From: Scilla litardierei
Taxonomy: Eukaryota; Streptophyta; Magnoliopsida; Asparagales; Asparagaceae
Direction: 5' to 3'
Length of the DNA: 64,000 bases
NCBI GenBank assembly: GCA_030789695.1
Contig: CM061138.1
Span: 18,486,214 to 18,550,213 of the forward strand
Below, piece by piece: positions 48,001 to 54,000 of this stretch (its first letter is position 1; every line of letters begins with the position of its first letter). A program made the position numbers and the translations under genes. A model generated the notes under the pieces. The model was not told the origin of the DNA. It made no database searches and worked only from the letters and a program-made list of their open reading frames with translations.

Positions 48001-51000
48001 TCTCTCACTATTCTAGATCTAGAATCCCTTTTGAGAGAAGCTTGTTCTTGGTGAGCTCTTCAAGCTATTGCTTGATCCAAGTCTTCAAATCATCCCTAGG
48101 CACCTATTGCTGGTCATTTCCTTGGTGCTAGGTCTTGGTGACTTCATCTTCCTCAAATCCTTCATTTCACCTATTGGGTAAGAAAAACTCAAGGTATAGG
48201 ATTTTGTGGTAAGTTTGTTTATTTCAATATAAACTCTTTTATATTGCTTGTTGATTCTCTCGGTTGTGAGAGAAGGTTGTGATCCCGGGTTGTGGGATTC
48301 ACTATTACCCGTTGTTGTATGATTTGATCTTGTGAAGGTTTTTCACAAGATATTCATAGTGGAAATCTTGAGTTAGGGTTTCTAACTCAAGTATCCGGAG
48401 GGGATCCGGGTGGTTGGGACGTAGGATCACCGGGAACAAGTCGGGGAGACTTGGGTGGATCCGAACCCATTAACATCATTTGTTTGCATTGTTAATTTTG
48501 TTGTTGTCATTCAATTTAAGCTTCCGCAAATTGATTTGGTAGTTGTTTGCAATTTAATTTGGAATTATACTCCTTATTATTTTAAAGTACTATTCACCCC
48601 CCCTCTAGTACTTGTGCAGTAGCTTGTAGGGCATTACATTTCCCTCTCAGGATCAAATTTGGACTCACATGACCAGATCCAACAATAACAGGACATGATC
48701 CAACAATAACAGGACAAGATTCTAATTGATGGATAAGTTCTCAGTTGAACTTATCTACTTTTTTTTGAAGGGTAAGCAACTTTATTCATAAAACTCAACA
48801 AATTACAATATTGGTCTACAAAATAGAACCAAACATAAATCGCAATAGAAACAAAGCCATACATAAACCTACAACTCTGATAGAGCAAGGAATCCTCGCG
48901 ATATTTAGGATTCCGAGTTTCCCTTGAGCTTTTCCGTCGAGGTGGATCCAAATAAATCTTTTTGAGTGTCTTTAAGTTTGGAGCTAAGCGGCGCATTTCA
49001 TCCTCCCACTCTTGGTTTATTGTTGTAGCATCTCCATCAAATTCTTCCACTCATTCTTCCTCGTATTCATCCTCATCAGCATTTTCATCCCCAACATTGT
49101 CCGGGTTATCAACACTTTCATTACCAGGAGGGCCTACATTTTCCGTAGAATTTGGAATCATATGTACATCCGATGCATCACCATTAGTAACCTCTACATT
49201 TCCATTAGAAGGACCTCCAAGCTCTAAAGTAGCTGAAAATCCTCTACTCATAACATTCCCTTCATTAATATACACATTTCCAGCCGCAGACAGAGTAACC
49301 TTACCTTTCTCCACCCAAACCTTCTTAAATGTACATTGGGAGGTTGAATGCCCAAAGCACTCACACGTTGGACAGCTTGGAGGCATGTTTTCATATTCCA
49401 CTATAATGGTCACATTCTCCTCATCCTCCACAGCAATCTCAATTGAATTTTGTAATTTGGTCTTTGCATCAATCTCAACAAAGCATCTTGCATAGGAGTA
49501 CCTATCTCCTAAAGCTGTAGCCTTATCAAGGAATAAGGGCTTACCTATAGAGCTAGCAATAATACTTATACACTCTGTAGACCAAAATTTCAGTGGTAAG
49601 TCAGGAAATCTTACCGATACTGGAATTGATGACAGCAGATATCTGTCCATAGTGAGGTCTGGAGTCCAGCGTCGCAGTACTTTCACCCTTTTATCAAACA
49701 TCCAAGGCCCTCCTTGGAAAACCCTGCTGCAATATTCCTCCAGCTCAAACACGAAGAAGAAAAAGCCATTTTCTCTAGAGTGGACCTTTAAAGTACCCTT
49801 TGGCCACCACAAACGATGGATACATGCATGAAAGTGAGAATAAAAAGGTTTGTCACCCACCACATAACCAGCTAGTGTCCCTCCCCATTTTGCAACATTA
49901 GTAGAGATTGCTTCCTGCGATATCCAAGGGACAGTCTTGCCTGAAGGAACCTCCCGAAGAGGAAGAGGATAGTAAGAGCATTTGCTAATCTCCTCAACAT
50001 CGCGCCCTACAAGAAAAAGCAAACTCCAGGCTTCTCGACCAGTCTTCGCCACTCTCAAAGGAGCCGGTGGCTGGCTGACAGCTTTATCCTTCCGAATGTT
50101 ATTAGAATTCCATTGTAGTGGAAGATATTCTTCAGTGTAATTGGGTGTTGACTTTGCTACAGCAGACGTAGACATCATTTGATGACAGAATGAAGAACAT
50201 CGATGAAAAGTGTTCCTGCGTTGATACAAGCGGGATTGGATCTGCTACCCATGATCTGCTCGTGGAGTCAGCCAACGGGGTAGACGAAGATCACCCCACC
50301 CAGCAGAACTACACGATCAGAACGATCCCCGATTCTGAACGATCAGAACTGCCGCTGGTGGAGATCCCCGCGACCGCTTGAGTGCGCTGGATGGCGTCAA
50401 GAAAACCTGTAGCGGTGGGTGCCAGATCTTCGAGCGCCTGAATCGATCAACATCGATCGATCGGACGCCTGAAGTGAATCTTCGACCGGTTCAGCGATCT
50501 GCGATCTGCGAGGGATACTCGGGAACGCCTGAAGCGCACAAGTGGTTGCCGGATCTCCGAATCACCTGAAGCGCGCCGGATCTGCGAGCGCCTGAAGCGA
50601 ACGAAGCACCTGAAGCGGATCTGTGAGCGCCTGGAGCCGGATCTTCGAGGGATACACGGAACGCTGGATCCGCACGAGAGGACACACCTGATCACTGCTG
50701 GAAGAGCCAGGCTCTGGCTGCCAGAGACCGATCAACCCGATGCTCCCTAGGGCTAGCCGCCAGATCAACTCCCTAGGGCTAGCCGAGAGGACGCACCTGA
50801 TTACGAGTTTACTTATTTTTTGAACTTATCTACTTATTACTAGTCATATGTTGATGTACTAGTCATAACCCGTGCCCGTGGACACGGTTCATTTAAGATT
50901 TCCACCGCAAAATCTTTGTGCCCCGAAAAATTATTTCCACAACCAAAATTTCACAAAACAATAAATTAGCGTAAAAATATTTAGCCGAACGGGCGCCTTC

Positions 51001-54000
51001 GGCGTCGAACAACAAATTTGGCGTATGTGCCTTCAGCGTCGAACAACAAATTTAGCGTCCACGCCTTTGGCGCGGAACAATAAATTAGCGTAAAAAAATT
51101 TAGCGGGCGCCTTCGGCACGAGCGCTGAACGCTCAGGGTATTTTTACGCTAATTTGTTGTTCCGCTAAATTATTTTACGCTAAATTTTTTAATTTAATTG
51201 ATCATACTTCTCCACAATCTTTCATAAGGCACTTTTAATTTCAAAGTTTAGCTTCCCAATGCACTTCTCCCCCATATTTAATCTCTACAATCTTTTCCAA
51301 AGCGCTTCTAATTTCAAAGTTTAGGTTCCCAAGGCACTCCCCCCCAATTGAATCTCCACAATCTTTCCCAAGACACTTCTAATTTCAAAGTTCTGGTTCC
51401 CAAGACACTTTTCCCACCAAAATTTAAGTTTTCCAACTAAATTTTTTCAGAAATCCAATCTCAACCATTGACTTCCCATGATCAAATCCCAGCCACTCTT
51501 TATCTTGTCCTAGTCAGCCCTAAGATTCAAAAAACGTTGTCAAATGTATAATAGATTGTCGTAATAAACAAAAACCATGCATTGGATACTCGGAAACGCC
51601 TGAAGCGCACAAGTGGTTGGCGGATCTCCGAATCACCTGAATCGCGCCGGATCTGCCAGCGCCTGAAGCGAACGAAGCGCACGAAGCGGATCTGCGAGCG
51701 CCTGGAGCCGGATCTACGAGGGATACACGGAACGCTGGATCCGCACGAGAGGACGCACCTGATCACTGCCGGAAGAGCCAGGCTCCGGCTGCCAGAGACC
51801 GATCAACCTGATGCTCCCTAGGGCTAGCCGCCAGATCAACTCCCTAGGGCTAGCCGAGAGGACGCACCTGATTACGAGTTTACTTATTTTTTGAACTTAT
51901 CTACTTATTACTAGTCATATGTTGATGTACTAGTCATAACCCGTGCCCGTGGGCACGGTTCATTTAAGATTTCCACCACAAAATCTTTGTGCCCCGAAAA
52001 ATTATTTCCACAACCAAAATTGTGCCCCGAAAAATGATTTCCACAACCAAAATTTCACAGAACAATAAATTAGCGTAAAAATATTTAGCCGAACGGGCGC
52101 CTTCGGCGTCGAACAACAAATTTGGCGTATGTGCCTTCAGCGTCAAACAACAAATTTAGCGTCCACGCCTTTGGCGCGGAACAATAAATTAGCGTAAAAA
52201 AATTTAGCGGGCGCTGAACGCTCGGGGTATTTTTACGCTAATTTGTTGTTCCGCTAAATTATTTTACCCTAAATTTTTTAATTTAATTGATCATACTTCT
52301 CCACAATCTTTCATAAGGCACTTTTAATTTCAAAGTTTAGCTTCCCAATGCACTTCTCCCCCATATTTAATCTCTACAATCTTTTCCAAAGCGCTTCTAA
52401 TTTCAAAGTTTAGGTTCCCAAGGCACTCCCCCCCCAATTTTATCTCCACAATCTTTCCCAAGACACTTCTAATTTCAAAGTTCTGGTTCCCAAGACACTT
52501 TTCCCACCAAAATTTAAGTTTTCCAACTAAATTTTTTCACAAATCCAATCTCAACCAATGACTTCCCATGATCAAATCCCAGCCACTCTTTATCTTGTCC
52601 TAGTCAGCCCTAGGATTCAAAAAACGTTGTCAAATGTATAATAGATTGCCGTAATAAACAAAAACCATGCATTGGATATGAAGAGTGATTAGCTTTCACA
52701 ATTTAAACCACGTGAACAATGGAGGCAAACGATCAAATAATACATGTGTGTTTCAAACATAGATAACAATATTTAGAGAAAATCTCACTTTAAAAGAGTA
52801 AGACCAAAAAGAAGAAAAATATTTTACCTTAAACATGTTGTAAATCTGAAATATTTTTGAACTCAAGGATCTAAAAATCATAATATAAATGTTAAAATTA
52901 AACTTATGTGTGCTGACATCAGACATACTGCCACAGTAAATGCAAAGCAGTATATAAACTTAAAACATATAGCACTGATAATGACAAGGTCGCACTGATA
53001 GAACAGGTGATAAATTCGACACATCAACCATATTCAGGCTATGCAAATATTGTGGGGTGTTTGTCTTTCTCCGACGTTGGAAAAGACATCTTTCACAAAT
53101 GAAAAGAATAAAATATACCTTTATAGAGGCTGCGTACAATTTGCAATACTACACCAACCTCCACCAAATTCTTTAGACTGTGTCCATCATCAGCAGCTTC
53201 TTCCCTTCCATCAACAACATTGATAAATGAATAGGGACCATACATACTTCCAGGAAGATAAATTTTTTCATATGATTCACATGTGACATTGTCAGCGTCT
53301 AAAAGTTGTCCATTGTAGAATTCATTTTTAGGGAATAAGCTAATTGAAGGATGCATCCTATATTGGATCTCAAGCATGTGCTTGGAATGACCCAGTGCGC
53401 TTAATCTTTCAAATAGACTTCTCCCAAACCCAGCTTTCTCCGATGCCTACATAGTAGAAGAAAGTGGAAAAATGATTGATACAAAAGATTGATCACGCTT
53501 AAGCATACTTTCCAGTTTCACCAAAGGTGAAGAGAAAAAGCATACCTTGCTCTTCACTGTAGCAGGTAGCTGGTGTTCATCGCCTATAAGAATAGCATGT
53601 TGAATGCCGGGCAGTTGCATGGGTATTGTAGATTCAGATTCTTTCAACTGGGAGGCTTCATCAATTACTAGCAAATTTAATGGTTTTAGCCCAGATGAGT
53701 ATTTCTTAGAATGCAACCTGAAAGAGGTTGAAGCAGTGCAAAAGATAAGGGAAGCTGCATTCAAGCAAAATAACTGGATATCCCCTTCAGAAATTGGAGT
53801 ATGGCATTTCATGTCAAGGGACCTCAAAACATGTAGAAGTTGACATCCGATACTGAACAGAAGAGATCCATCAGTGTTTTTGGTAGAAGAACACGGTTCA
53901 TTCACAAGGTACTCACTACCACGAATAGCTTCTTTCAGCAGAATGAATGTGTCGACAAGATCCTTCTCATCCATATTAAGTTGATCTAAAACGTTTCTAA

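Larger units (their letters stand above)
50513..52678. repeat. 1.07-kb tandem segmental duplication
   Basis: Unit 1 (50513-51583) and unit 2 (51584-52678) each contain part of the LINE leader, the right LINE target duplication, about 25 bases of host, a whole Helitron and about 28 bases of host. The units differ by small indels, including about 33 bases repeated in unit 2 near 52010-52045 and an 18-base gap near 52210. Confidence 0.92.
43523..53118 (-). other. intron 4, 9.6 kb, packed with transposons
   Basis: Donor at 53118-53117 and acceptor at 43524-43523. It contains, left to right, plain intron sequence (43523-44454), a Copia 3' end, a Helitron, a SIRE-like LTR, an ORF1-only LINE and two Helitrons in a tandem duplication. 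43571-44454, 45186-46236 and 52679-53118 hold no supported feature. Confidence 0.85.
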
